Positions 1 to 6,835 of a stretch of DNA of 9,032 nt are shown here, one piece after another. Position 1 is the first letter of the stretch, and each line of letters starts with the position of its first letter. The stretch is from Eubacteriales bacterium. Its GTDB lineage: Bacteria > Bacillota > Clostridia > Christensenellales > SZUA-584. The position numbers and the translations under genes were made by a program. The stretch is taken from NCBI GenBank assembly GCA_028711205.1, contig JAQTSP010000096.1:1-9032 (forward strand), written 5' to 3'. The notes under the pieces were generated by a model. The model searched no databases. It was given only the letters and a program-made list of their open reading frames with translations, and had not been told where the DNA came from.

Positions 1-918
1 GGGACGCCGTCCGTTCAGGAAAAAGTCAAATCGATCACCGGAAAAGACCCTGACAAGGGCATCAACCCGGACGAGTGCGTGGCGATCGGCGCGGCGATAC
101 AGGCCGGCGTGATCGGCGGAGAAGTCAACGATGTTGTGCTTCTCGACGTGACGCCTTTGTCGCTTGGCATCGAAACGTTGGGCGGCGTGTTTACAAAGCT
201 GATCGATCGCAATACGACGATTCCCACAAAGAAGAGCCAGACTTTCTCAACGGCTGCTGACGGGCAGACGAGCGTTGAAATACACGTCCTACAGGGTGAG
301 CGCGGTATGGCGGCGCACAACAAAACGCTGGGACGGTTCAACCTGACAGGTATTCCGCCGGCGCCAAGAGGCATGCCGCAGATAGAGGTCACGTTTGACA
401 TCGACGCCAACGGCATCGTGCACGTCTCGGCAAAAGACAGGGGCACGGGCAACGAGCAGAAGGTGACGATCACAGCAACGTCGAACCTTTCCGAAGATGA
501 CATCGACCAGGCCATAAAAGATGCCGAGCGGTTTGAGGAAGAGGATAAAAAAGAGAAGGAACGGGTCGAGATCAGAAACAACGCCGATTCTCTTGTGTTC
601 CAGACCGAAAAAACGCTGAAAGACCTGGGCGGTAAAGTCAGCAGCGAAGACAAGGGCAGGATCGACGCCGAGATCGCGAATGTGAAAAGCGCGCTGGCGG
701 GCAGCGACTCTGACGCGATCAAGGCCGCGGCGGATAAGCTCTCGGAAGTTTCATATGATGTGTTCGGCAAGGTTTATCAGCAGACCGACGCACAGGCAAA
801 CACGGCGGGCGCGGCGGGGCCGGAAGGCGCAGGCAAGGGCGGTGCGGCACCCGACGACGATGTTGTCGACGCGGATTATGAAGTCGTAGACGACGAAAAA
901 GACGATAAAAAAGAATAG
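1..918 (+). CDS. dnaK: Chaperone protein DnaK (Hsp70), C-terminal half, 5' end outside the window
   Basis: This is the 3' part of the ATP-dependent Hsp70 chaperone that folds and protects proteins in the cytoplasm together with DnaJ and GrpE. The reading frame is open from base 1 and gives 305 residues, about half of the roughly 610-620 residue family length. It enters at the end of the nucleotide-binding domain ([17 protein letters not shown]), then shows the interdomain linker and start of the substrate-binding domain ([16 protein letters not shown]), the beta-sandwich ([41 protein letters not shown]) and the helical lid. It ends in a Gly/Ala-rich linker and the conserved acidic tail [12 protein letters not shown], followed by a short lysine/aspartate extension. 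The stop is TAG at 916-918. dnaJ follows after about 97 nt containing a hairpin. Identification is certain; the 5' truncation is only the window edge. Confidence 0.98.
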   Translation, partial: GTPSVQEKVKSITGKDPDKGINPDECVAIGAAIQAGVIGGEVNDVVLLDVTPLSLGIETLGGVFTKLIDRNTTIPTKKSQTFSTAADGQTSVEIHVLQGERGMAAHNKTLGRFNLTGIPPAPRGMPQIEVTFDIDANGIVHVSAKDRGTGNEQKVTITATSNLSEDDIDQAIKDAERFEEEDKKEKERVEIRNNADSLVFQTEKTLKDLGGKVSSEDKGRIDAEIANVKSALAGSDSDAIKAAADKLSEVSYDVFGKVYQQTDAQANTAGAAGPEGAGKGGAAPDDDVVDADYEVVDDEKDDKKE

Positions 919-944
919 CAATTAAAAGACATACATATGCCAAA

Positions 945-980
945 AAAAGCCAGAGGGGTCAGTTTGCCGCTTTGGCTTTT
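945..980 (+). terminator. dnaK-dnaJ intergenic hairpin, possible weak terminator or processing site
   Basis: An exact 8 bp inverted repeat, AAAAGCCA (945-952) with TGGCTTTT (973-980), can be extended by a G-U, an A-U and a G-C pair to an 11 bp stem with a loop of about 14 nt. The four T residues lie inside the 3' arm and the sequence after them is not T-rich, so it is at best a weak intrinsic terminator. It sits 27 nt after the dnaK stop. In many bacteria dnaK is made in large excess over dnaJ, and such a hairpin could give partial termination or mark an RNA processing or stability point. That role is inferred. Confidence 0.45.
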
Positions 981-1015
981 AGGCGTAAATATATTGTTTA
1001 GGCGGTGCTGGTATT

Positions 1016-2122
1016 TTGGCAGAGAAGAGAGACTATTACGAGGTGCTCGGCGTTAATAAGGACGCGTCCACAGATGAGATAAAGAAAGCATACAGAAAAC
1101 TTGCAAAACAGCATCATCCCGATGTGAGCAAAGACAAGGATGACGCGACTGAAAAATTTAAGGAAGTCAGCGAGGCGTATGCGGTTTTAAGCGATGAAGG
1201 CAAGCGTCAGCAATACGACAATTACGGACACGCGGCATTTGACGGTTCTCACGGCGGTTTTGGCGGCTTCGAAGACTTTATGGGCGGCTTTGGCGATATA
1301 TTCGATTCGTTTTTCGGCGGCGGGAGGTCGTCAAGATCCAGAAACGGCCCTGTTCGCGGTTCCGACCTCAGAATGGATATGAACATCACCTTTGAGGAGG
1401 CTGCTTTTGGCACAACAAAGGAAATTCATCTTAATAAAGAAGTCGTATGCGAAGCGTGCGGCGGTACGGGCGCCAAAAAAGGAACGAATGCAAAGACTTG
1501 CACGGCCTGCGGCGGTACGGGACAGTTAAGGCGTCAGTCAAGCACGGCGTTTGGCAACTTTGTCAATATCATCGATTGTCCGAACTGCGGCGGAAAAGGA
1601 ACGATCATCAAAGAAGCCTGCGGCGAATGCGGCGGACGCGGAATATTGAAGAAACTGAAAAAAATGAAGGTCAACATACCCGCGGGCATTGACAACGCGC
1701 AGGTCATCACGCTGCGCGGCGAGGGCAGCGCGGGACAGCGCGGCGGCCCTACGGGTGATCTGCAGATATATATTTTCGTCGAACCGCATCAATATTTTTC
1801 TCGTGAAGGATATGACCTGTATCTTGAGATGCCCGTTTCATTTGTCGACGCGGCGCTTGGCGCGGAGCTGACTGTGCCGACGCTCGAAGGCAAGGCAAAA
1901 TATAAGATCAGTGAAGGGACGCAGACGGGAACGGTATTCCGCTTAAAAGACAAGGGCATACAGCATTTACGGTCGCAGCGAAAGGGCAGCCTTTATGTGA
2001 AAATCAAAGTCGAAGTGCCAAACAAGCTGAACGAAAAGCAAAAAGAAATACTGCATGAGTTTGACAGCGTTACGAAAAGCAAACAAAAAAGTTTTTTTGA
2101 AAGAGTCCGAGAGAAACTATGA
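1016..2122 (+). CDS. dnaJ: Chaperone protein DnaJ (Hsp40)
   Basis: This is the co-chaperone that delivers unfolded proteins to DnaK and stimulates its ATPase; it is cytoplasmic and 368 residues long, normal for a full type I DnaJ. In order it shows the J domain (residues about 5-70, with the HPD motif at 34-36), a Gly/Phe-rich region (about 76-103, [14 protein letters not shown]), a zinc-binding domain with all four CxxCxGxG repeats (CEACGGTG from C145, [24 protein letters not shown] from C202) and the C-terminal substrate-binding domain. No zinc ligand is missing. The start is TTG at 1016-1018: it gives the standard N-terminus ([13 protein letters not shown]), no ATG lies near it in frame, and an SD-like AGGCGGTG sits about 8 nt upstream. 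The stop TGA overlaps the prmA start (ATGA), so the two genes are probably translationally coupled. Confidence 0.97.
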   Translation: MAEKRDYYEVLGVNKDASTDEIKKAYRKLAKQHHPDVSKDKDDATEKFKEVSEAYAVLSDEGKRQQYDNYGHAAFDGSHGGFGGFEDFMGGFGDIFDSFFGGGRSSRSRNGPVRGSDLRMDMNITFEEAAFGTTKEIHLNKEVVCEACGGTGAKKGTNAKTCTACGGTGQLRRQSSTAFGNFVNIIDCPNCGGKGTIIKEACGECGGRGILKKLKKMKVNIPAGIDNAQVITLRGEGSAGQRGGPTGDLQIYIFVEPHQYFSREGYDLYLEMPVSFVDAALGAELTVPTLEGKAKYKISEGTQTGTVFRLKDKGIQHLRSQRKGSLYVKIKVEVPNKLNEKQKEILHEFDSVTKSKQKSFFERVREKL

Positions 2123-3042
2123 TGAACTGGATGCAGGTATGTATCGAAACAACTGAAGACGCGGCCGACCTTGTGTCATCCGTTCTGATCGACGCGGGCG
2201 CCGCCGGCGTCGAGATCGAAGGCGGGAGCCATCCCGACGCAACAGGCGACGAGTGGCCTTCTGATTCGCCTGCATCGGATACTGTTCTTATAAAGGCCTA
2301 CTATGGCGAGCAGGAATTTGAGAAAGTATTTGAGTTTATCAAACCGCAACTGGCACTGATGAGATCTTCCTCGGATATTGATATGGGCCCTTTGTACATC
2401 AGTGTCGGCATGGTCGCGGATACCGACTGGAACGAAAATTTCAGGAAGCATTTTACCGCGTTCAGAGCGGCAGGAAATATCGTCATCAAGCCGACATGGG
2501 AGCAATACGAATACAGGGATGGCGATATCGTTATCGAGATGGATCCCGGCATGGCTTTTGGTTCGGGAGAGCACGAAACGACGCGCATGTGCCTTGAGCT
2601 CGTTCAAAAATATATGCGCGAAGGCGCTTCTGTGCTTGATGTCGGCTGCGGATCGGGTATTTTGGGCATTGCATGCGCCAAGCTCGGCGCGGGTGAGGTG
2701 CTCGCGCTCGACAACGACGGCACAAGCGTCAGAGTGACACGTGACAACGCGCTGCAAAACGGCGCCGGCCATCTGACCGTGCGGCAGTCCGATCTTCTGA
2801 AGCGCGCCGACAAAAAGGCGTATGATCTCGTGCTTGCCAACATCATCACCGACATCATTATGCGCCTCAACGCGGACGTGGCAGGCTATATGGCGACGGA
2901 CGGCGTTTATATCATGTCGGGCATCATCGAGGACAGGCTTGGCGACGTGCTGGAATCGCTGGATCGGCATGGATTTACGGTGATCGAAACGATGAGCATG
3001 GGCGACTGGCGCGCGGTTGCGGCAAGGCGGCGCGATGCGTAG
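2119..3042 (+). CDS. prmA: Ribosomal protein L11 methyltransferase
   Basis: PrmA transfers methyl groups from SAM to amino groups of ribosomal protein L11 in the cytoplasm. The protein is 307 residues, normal for the family. An N-terminal substrate-recognition domain (about 1-60) is followed by a linker and a class I Rossmann-fold methyltransferase domain. The family signature before the SAM site reads [14 protein letters not shown] (from D142), the SAM-binding motif I is [12 protein letters not shown] (172-183), motif II has the acidic LALDND, and the catalytic-loop motif is LANIITD with N241. Two adjacent ATG codons (2119 and 2122) are possible starts; the first overlaps the dnaJ stop in ATGA. 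The 3' end overlaps rsmE by 8 nt. The dnaJ-prmA-rsmE order is typical of Firmicutes and supports the call. Confidence 0.95.
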   Translation: MMNWMQVCIETTEDAADLVSSVLIDAGAAGVEIEGGSHPDATGDEWPSDSPASDTVLIKAYYGEQEFEKVFEFIKPQLALMRSSSDIDMGPLYISVGMVADTDWNENFRKHFTAFRAAGNIVIKPTWEQYEYRDGDIVIEMDPGMAFGSGEHETTRMCLELVQKYMREGASVLDVGCGSGILGIACAKLGAGEVLALDNDGTSVRVTRDNALQNGAGHLTVRQSDLLKRADKKAYDLVLANIITDIIMRLNADVAGYMATDGVYIMSGIIEDRLGDVLESLDRHGFTVIETMSMGDWRAVAARRRDA

Positions 3043-3757
3043 GTTTTATGCGGACAGCAGGGATATCCGCGAAAACAGCATTATCATATCGGGTGACGAA
3101 GCCAGCCACATCAAAAATGTCGTCCGCATGCAGACTGGCGACACATTCATCGCTTTTGATGGCTCCGGCACCGATTACGCATGCCGTATCACGGATATCG
3201 GAAAGCATGTCGAAGCCGATATCATTTCAAAAGAGCGCAATCTTTCAGAGCCGCATATCGGCGTGACGTTGTACCAGGCGTACCCGAAGTCCGCGAAAAT
3301 GGAAGAGATCGTGCAGAAAGCCATCGAGCTTGGCACGGCAGGCATCGTACCGTTTATATCAAAACGGTGCGTCAAAAAGCCGGACAAAGGCAACGATTCA
3401 CGTCTTGAGCGCATCGCGCTGGCTGCAGTAAAGCAGTGCGGCCGGAGCGTACTGCCTGAGGTGACGGCCGTACAAAACTTTGACGGCGTGCTTGAACTGA
3501 TGAAAAACCACGCATTGCTGATCGTCTGCTGGGAAGAAGAGAAAAAAACTTCGCTCAAGCAGGCGCTTGCGGGTGATGCCAGCGACATCGGCATCGTCAT
3601 CGGGCCGGAAGGCGGATTCGACGCGGATGAGGTTGAGCGTATCAAGAATATCGGCGGCATATCCGCAACGCTCGGACGCCGCATCATGCGGACAGAAACG
3701 GCAGGCGTTGCGGTGCTATCCGCGATTTTTTATGAAAAGGGACAGATGCAGTATTGA
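3035..3757 (+). CDS. rsmE: 16S rRNA (uracil(1498)-N(3))-methyltransferase
   Basis: RsmE methylates N3 of U1498 (E. coli numbering) in 16S rRNA using SAM. The product has 240 residues, normal for the family. It begins with the typical [10 protein letters not shown] and a small RNA-binding beta-barrel (PUA-like) domain, then has the SPOUT/knotted methyltransferase domain: YQAYPKSAKMEEIVQKAIELG, GPEGGF (190-195) and the C-terminal knot LGRRIMRTETA (from L213). The ATG at 3035 is chosen because it gives the family N-terminus and has AAGGCGG about 5-8 nt upstream; a TTG at 3017 is in frame but would add six atypical residues. It overlaps prmA by 8 nt, and its TGA overlaps the TTG start of mtaB, suggesting translational coupling along the operon. 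Confidence 0.95.
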   Translation: MRRFYADSRDIRENSIIISGDEASHIKNVVRMQTGDTFIAFDGSGTDYACRITDIGKHVEADIISKERNLSEPHIGVTLYQAYPKSAKMEEIVQKAIELGTAGIVPFISKRCVKKPDKGNDSRLERIALAAVKQCGRSVLPEVTAVQNFDGVLELMKNHALLIVCWEEEKKTSLKQALAGDASDIGIVIGPEGGFDADEVERIKNIGGISATLGRRIMRTETAGVAVLSAIFYEKGQMQY

Positions 3758-5022
3758 AAAAAGTGGCTTTCTACACGCTCGGCTGCAAGGTAAACGCGTA
3801 TGACAGCGCCTATATGCAGGAGCTTTTTTTGAAAAACGGATACACGCCCGTCGGTTTCGGCGCGCCTGCCGATATCGTTGTGATCAATACATGCACGGTG
3901 ACGGCCACCGCCGACAAGAAATCACGCGCCGCGATACGAAGAGCCGCGGCGGCCGGAAGCAAAGTCATCGTCGCGGGATGCATGGCGCAAAAGCAGGCGA
4001 AAGAACTGCTTGAAATGGACGGCGTATGCGCGGTCGTCGGCACGGATGACAGGGCGAAAATCGCCGATGTCGCCGAGCGACTGCTCCAGGGACAGGTGTG
4101 CATCGATATGGTACACGACATCGCCGGATGCGCCTACGAGGACATGCATGTCGGCACAACAGGGGACAAGACGCGCGCCATCGTCAAGATACAGGAGGGC
4201 TGTGATAACTTCTGCAGCTATTGCATCATACCGTATGTCAGGGGACGCTCGCGATCGCGGCGCATGAGCGGTATTTTGGACGAAGCGAAGACGCTGGCTG
4301 ATACCGGCGCAAAAGAGATTGTGCTGACGGGCATACACATCGCGTCATATGCTGATAACGGACATCTGCTTGGCGACGTTGTCTGCGCGCTCGACGAAAT
4401 CGCAGGTATCCGCATACGGCTCGGTTCGATCGAGCCCGGCGTGCTTGGAGAGGATTTTATCCGGCAGGTATCGTCGGCGCAAAGCATTTGCCCGCACTTT
4501 CATTTGTCGCTGCAGAGCGGCTCGGCGTCGGTGCTGAAACGGATGAACCGAAAGTACTCGCCGGAGGAATACATGAATTTTGTCAATCTTCTGCGGCTAT
4601 ATTTTAACAGGCCGGCCATCACGACGGATATCATCGCGGGTTTTCCCGGAGAAACGCCGTACGAACATAACGAGACAATGAAATTTGTTGAACAGGCCGG
4701 TTTTTCAAGAATACATGTGTTCCCGTTTTCGGCAAGGGAAGGAACGAAAGCCTGTAATATATTTCCAAAAGTGCCAAAGCGCGTGGCCAAGGAGCGCGCG
4801 TCCGCGCTCATACGCTTGGGCGATGAATATGAAATGAAATACATCAACGCCATGATCGGGCGAAAGGCACAGGTTTTGTTCGAGGATGCTTCAGACGCTT
4901 TTAAAGGTTGCCTCGAGGGTTATTCTGAGCGCTATATCAGAGTCGCGGCTCATGCAAAAAGCAACGAGCTTAAAACCGTTACAATCGCGCGTGTTTGTGA
5001 TAAAATAGCTTTTGGCAGTTAA
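3754..5022 (+). CDS. mtaB: tRNA (N6-threonylcarbamoyladenosine(37)-C2)-methylthiotransferase MtaB
   Basis: MtaB is a radical-SAM enzyme that converts t6A37 to ms2t6A37 in tRNAs reading ANN codons. The 422 residues show the three family parts. The N-terminal MTTase domain has its cluster cysteines in LGCKVN (C11), INTCTVT (C47) and AGCMAQ (C76). The radical-SAM domain has the CxxxCxxC motif at C150, C154 and C157 within EGCDNFCSYCIIPYVRGRSRSR in two adjacent blocks. A C-terminal TRAM-like RNA-binding region starts at about residue 365. KVNAYDS and the CIIPYVRGRSRSR block favour the MtaB subfamily over MiaB or RimO. The start is TTG at 3754, overlapping the rsmE TGA; the purine-rich AAAAGGGACAG upstream lies rather far (over 10 nt), so expression may depend on coupling to rsmE. 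A GTG at 3763 would cut into the conserved N-terminus and is less likely. Confidence 0.93.
   Translation: MKKVAFYTLGCKVNAYDSAYMQELFLKNGYTPVGFGAPADIVVINTCTVTATADKKSRAAIRRAAAAGSKVIVAGCMAQKQAKELLEMDGVCAVVGTDDRAKIADVAERLLQGQVCIDMVHDIAGCAYEDMHVGTTGDKTRAIVKIQEGCDNFCSYCIIPYVRGRSRSRRMSGILDEAKTLADTGAKEIVLTGIHIASYADNGHLLGDVVCALDEIAGIRIRLGSIEPGVLGEDFIRQVSSAQSICPHFHLSLQSGSASVLKRMNRKYSPEEYMNFVNLLRLYFNRPAITTDIIAGFPGETPYEHNETMKFVEQAGFSRIHVFPFSAREGTKACNIFPKVPKRVAKERASALIRLGDEYEMKYINAMIGRKAQVLFEDASDAFKGCLEGYSERYIRVAAHAKSNELKTVTIARVCDKIAFGS
4979..5006 (+). promoter_or_regulatory. Possible internal promoter for the HIT gene inside the 3' end of mtaB
   Basis: TTACAA (4979-4984) and TAAAAT (5001-5006) are separated by 16 nt and the -10 is preceded by TG in the extended position (TGATAAAAT). 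Start of transcription would fall near 5012, about 27 nt before the HIT start codon. The match to sigma-A consensus is fair, but the site lies inside coding sequence and could be chance. Confidence 0.35.
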
Positions 5023-5038
5023 AATATGGGAGGGTTAT

Positions 5039-5380
5039 ATGAACGATTGTCTATTTTGCAAGATCGTTTCGGGAGACATGCCGTCGGCCAAGGTATATGA
5101 AGACGATCAGGTGCTGGCCTTTCACGATATCGACAAAAAAGCGCCGGTGCATGTGCTGATCGTCCCCAAAAAACACATCACATCTGTGGCCGGCGCAAGC
5201 GACGCCGATTTGGATATCTGTACCCACATCATGCGCACGGCAAAAAAACTGGCCGCGGACTTTAAGCTGACGGACGGTTTTCGTATCGTCGTCAACACCG
5301 GAAAAGACGGCGGGCAGACGGTGGATCATCTGCATTTCCATCTGCTTGGCGGACGCAGCTTGACGTGGCCCCCGGGCTAA
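5039..5380 (+). CDS. HIT family (HINT-like) nucleotide hydrolase
   Basis: This is a small cytoplasmic protein of the histidine triad family, whose HINT branch hydrolyses purine nucleoside phosphoramidates and aminoacyl-adenylates. The 113-residue protein covers the whole family length. It shows the N-terminal zinc-type CLFC pair (C4, C7) in NDCLFCKIVSGDMPS, the phrase HVLIVPKKH, and the catalytic triad motif HLHFHLLGG (H97, H99, H101), ending in the usual WPPG. The start at ATG 5039 is set by a strong GGGAGGG ribosome binding site 4-10 nt upstream; an in-frame start further upstream would overlap mtaB and add residues outside the family alignment. It lies 16 nt after mtaB, as in many Firmicutes. 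Its TAA stop shares bases with the stop of the opposing polymerase gene. The cellular substrate is not known from sequence. Confidence 0.93.
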   Translation: MNDCLFCKIVSGDMPSAKVYEDDQVLAFHDIDKKAPVHVLIVPKKHITSVAGASDADLDICTHIMRTAKKLAADFKLTDGFRIVVNTGKDGGQTVDHLHFHLLGGRSLTWPPG

Positions 5381-6618
5381 GAAAGAAAATATGACAGCGG
5401 ATGCACATCGTGCACCTCTTTGGGGTGGCGGTCGTGCACGACCGTGTGGAGAAGCGAGGCGCGGATGATGGCGTCCGGCCCGAACCGGCCGATGATATCG
5501 TCCTTGGCAAACTCAAGGCTCTGCGGGCTGACGCGCCGCATATCAAAAAAGCAGAGCTGAACGCACCTGTCGATCGGAGACAGGCGTGTTATGCGCACGC
5601 CGATCGAGCGTATCGGGCGCAGGTGCGCATCCCAGTTGTTTTGATACAGTATCATCGCGTGATACGCGATCTCGTCTGATATGAACGTATCTCTTTTCAG
5701 CGTAACCTGCCGCGTGATGTGCTCAAGCTTGTTGTCACGCAGGTAGATCGCGACGACACGGCCCTGAAGCCTTTTTGCCCTGGCGCGCCGGGCCACCATT
5801 TCCGAGAGTATCAGAAACGCTTCCCTGACCTCGTCGTCCGATCTCAGATCGTGTTTTGTTGTCATGCTGTTGCCGATGCCGCGGGCGGTATCATGATGCT
5901 CGACGCTTTTGACGGGCGACATGTCCTGTCCCGCCGCGAACGCGTGCAGCGTCTCTCCGTTTTTGCCGAGAAGCGATCTCAAAAGCGGCAGGGGCGCACC
6001 GGCCAGGTCTCCGATGGTATTGATGCCGGCCAGCTCGAGCTTGTTCCTGGTCGATCTTCCGACGGAGAGCAGGTCTCTTACCGGAAGAGGCCAGATGATC
6101 CGCCCGTAGTTTTCCCTGTCGATCACGGTGACCGCATCGGGTTTTTTATAGTCGCTGCCAAGCTTTGAAAAGATCTTGTTCCATGAAACGCCCACGGATA
6201 TCGTGAGCCCCGTCTCATATTTAACGGTCTTCCTGATGTCCTCCGCGATGCGCCGCCCGAAACCGCCGCTCTGCGTATACGGCGTAACATCGAGCCAGCA
6301 TTCGTCGATGCCGAAAGGTTCGATATGCCCGGTGTAGCGCCCGTAGATATCTCTCACCGTGTCTGAAAGCGCCATATACAGTGGATAATCGGGTTTCAGC
6401 GTCACAAGATCGGGGCATAGAGAGCGCGCCTGCCATATCGCCTGAGCCGTCTTGACGCCCATGCGCTTGGCCGCTTGGTTTTTGGCCAGTATAATGCCGT
6501 GGCGTTTCGACGCGTCGCCGCATACCGCGACAGGTTTTTGACGCAGCTCCGGCCGGGAGAGGCAGGACGCTGAAACAAAAAAATTATTCAGGTCGCAATG
6601 TAAAATCACCCTGTCCAT
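5377..6618 (-). CDS. dinB: Y-family DNA polymerase (DNA polymerase IV-like)
   Basis: This is an error-prone translesion polymerase that copies past damaged bases, 413 residues long. The N-terminus MDRVILHCDLNNFF contains the first catalytic aspartate (D9) and the aromatic steric-gate region. The palm motif GIDECWLDVT carries D105/E106. VGRSTRNKLELAGINTIGDLA is the helix-hairpin-helix thumb region, and the little-finger domain follows. QLCFF at about 354-358 resembles the beta-clamp binding pentapeptide (consensus near QLSLF); it is internal, followed by a tail with FGPDAIIRASLL and a His-rich end. The ATG at 6618 is preceded by AAGGAG with 5 nt spacing. An in-frame TTG 23 codons upstream coincides with the -35 element and is rejected. 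The gene is divergent from galU and convergent with the HIT gene. SOS control is strongly indicated by the upstream boxes. The family is certain; the exact subfamily name is less so. Confidence 0.93.
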   Translation of the reverse strand: MDRVILHCDLNNFFVSASCLSRPELRQKPVAVCGDASKRHGIILAKNQAAKRMGVKTAQAIWQARSLCPDLVTLKPDYPLYMALSDTVRDIYGRYTGHIEPFGIDECWLDVTPYTQSGGFGRRIAEDIRKTVKYETGLTISVGVSWNKIFSKLGSDYKKPDAVTVIDRENYGRIIWPLPVRDLLSVGRSTRNKLELAGINTIGDLAGAPLPLLRSLLGKNGETLHAFAAGQDMSPVKSVEHHDTARGIGNSMTTKHDLRSDDEVREAFLILSEMVARRARAKRLQGRVVAIYLRDNKLEHITRQVTLKRDTFISDEIAYHAMILYQNNWDAHLRPIRSIGVRITRLSPIDRCVQLCFFDMRRVSPQSLEFAKDDIIGRFGPDAIIRASLLHTVVHDRHPKEVHDVHPLSYFLS

Positions 6619-6633
6619 AGGCGCTCCTTCAGG

Positions 6634-6645
6634 GAACATAAGTTC
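6634..6645 (-). promoter_or_regulatory. LexA operator (SOS box), perfect GAAC-N4-GTTC
   Basis: The 12 bases read GAACTTATGTTC on the minus strand (GAACATAAGTTC on plus), an exact match to the Gram-positive LexA core GAAC-N4-GTTC, with a further G/C-type flank (CGAAC on the minus strand). It covers about +6 to +17 of the predicted dinB transcript, a position where a bound repressor would block initiation or early elongation. SOS control of Y-family polymerases is well known. Confidence 0.85.
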
Positions 6646-6652
6646 GTTTCTT

Positions 6653-6664
6653 ATATAATTATAT
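6653..6664. repeat. AT-rich 12 bp palindrome over the dinB -10 element
   Basis: ATATAATTATAT is a perfect self-complementary 12-mer that contains a TATAAT on both strands (minus 6658-6663, plus 6654-6659). With one mismatch it extends to CTT...GAG, 18 bp in all (6650-6667). It may only reflect an AT-rich promoter, or ease strand opening. Confidence 0.5.
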
Positions 6665-6687
6665 GAGGCGAACATACTTTCTGTCAA
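6658..6687 (-). promoter_or_regulatory. Sigma-A promoter of dinB
   Basis: On the minus strand a perfect -35 TTGACA (6682-6687) and a perfect -10 TATAAT (6658-6663) are separated by 18 nt. Transcription should start near 6650-6651, leaving a leader of about 33 nt that includes the AAGGAG ribosome binding site. Such a consensus promoter would be strong unless repressed, which fits the LexA boxes in its spacer and just downstream. Confidence 0.85.
6670..6681 (-). promoter_or_regulatory. Second, near-perfect LexA operator in the dinB promoter spacer
   Basis: The minus strand reads GAAAGTATGTTC, one mismatch from GAAC-N4-GTTC, and is followed by CG as in good boxes. It lies entirely between the -35 and -10 elements and 36 bp upstream of the perfect box. 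Its promoter position makes it a plausible cooperative second operator. Confidence 0.6.
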
Positions 6688-6744
6688 CCTGTATAATATG
6701 GCAATGATAAATTAAAATATTACATTGTCTTTTAATATGGTTGT

Positions 6745-6783
6745 CGAATGTTCATAAAAATGTAAACAAAAACGACGAATGTT
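6745..6783 (+). repeat. Direct repeat CGAATGTT upstream of galU, 31 bp apart
   Basis: CGAATGTT occurs at 6745-6752 and again at 6776-6783, each preceded by G two bases earlier. The 31 bp spacing is close to three helical turns, so both copies face the same side of the DNA. An A-rich stretch lies between them. Relative to the probable galU start point the copies fall at about -55 and -24, which would suit a regulator binding pair. An 8-mer repeat in such a short AT-rich region can also arise by chance. Confidence 0.35.
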
Positions 6784-6787
6784 ATAG

Positions 6788-6793
6788 TATAAT
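6788..6793 (+). promoter_or_regulatory. Probable -10 element of the galU-ahcY operon
   Basis: A perfect TATAAT lies 42 nt before the galU start codon, after an AT-rich region. No convincing -35 hexamer is found 16-18 nt upstream (candidates there read AACAAA or similar) and there is no TG extension. The promoter may be weak, need an activator, or be helped by the A-rich tracts at 6756-6772. Confidence 0.5.
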
Positions 6794-6835
6794 AAAACGG
6801 CTAAAGTATACGCCGGAACGACTGGAGGACAAATC

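Noticed and set aside
15..770. 251-codon open frame on the minus strand across dnaK
   Set aside because: Antisense shadow of a highly conserved gene; Ser-rich composition with no recognisable domain and no ribosome binding site evidence.
2176..2970. 264-codon minus-strand frame opposite prmA
   Set aside because: Lies wholly inside prmA, whose motifs are intact; composition is that of a reverse-complement frame.
3017..3034. Upstream TTG start for rsmE
   Set aside because: The ATG at 3035 gives the standard MRRFYAD start and has better upstream purines.
5012..5038. Upstream start for the HIT protein overlapping mtaB
   Set aside because: Adds nine residues outside the family; the ATG at 5039 follows a strong GGGAGGG.
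5719..6168. 149-codon plus-strand frame opposite dinB
   Set aside because: Antisense to the conserved polymerase domains; no family resemblance or independent expression signal.
6619..6687. N-terminal extension of DinB from an upstream TTG
   Set aside because: The TTG is part of the -35 element TTGACA and the extension covers the promoter and SOS boxes; the ATG at 6618 has a proper AAGGAG and gives the family N-terminus.
6692..6697. TATAAT on the plus strand as a second galU promoter
   Set aside because: No -35 or extended -10 element at suitable spacing, and it lies over 130 nt from the galU start; probably AT-rich background next to the dinB -35.
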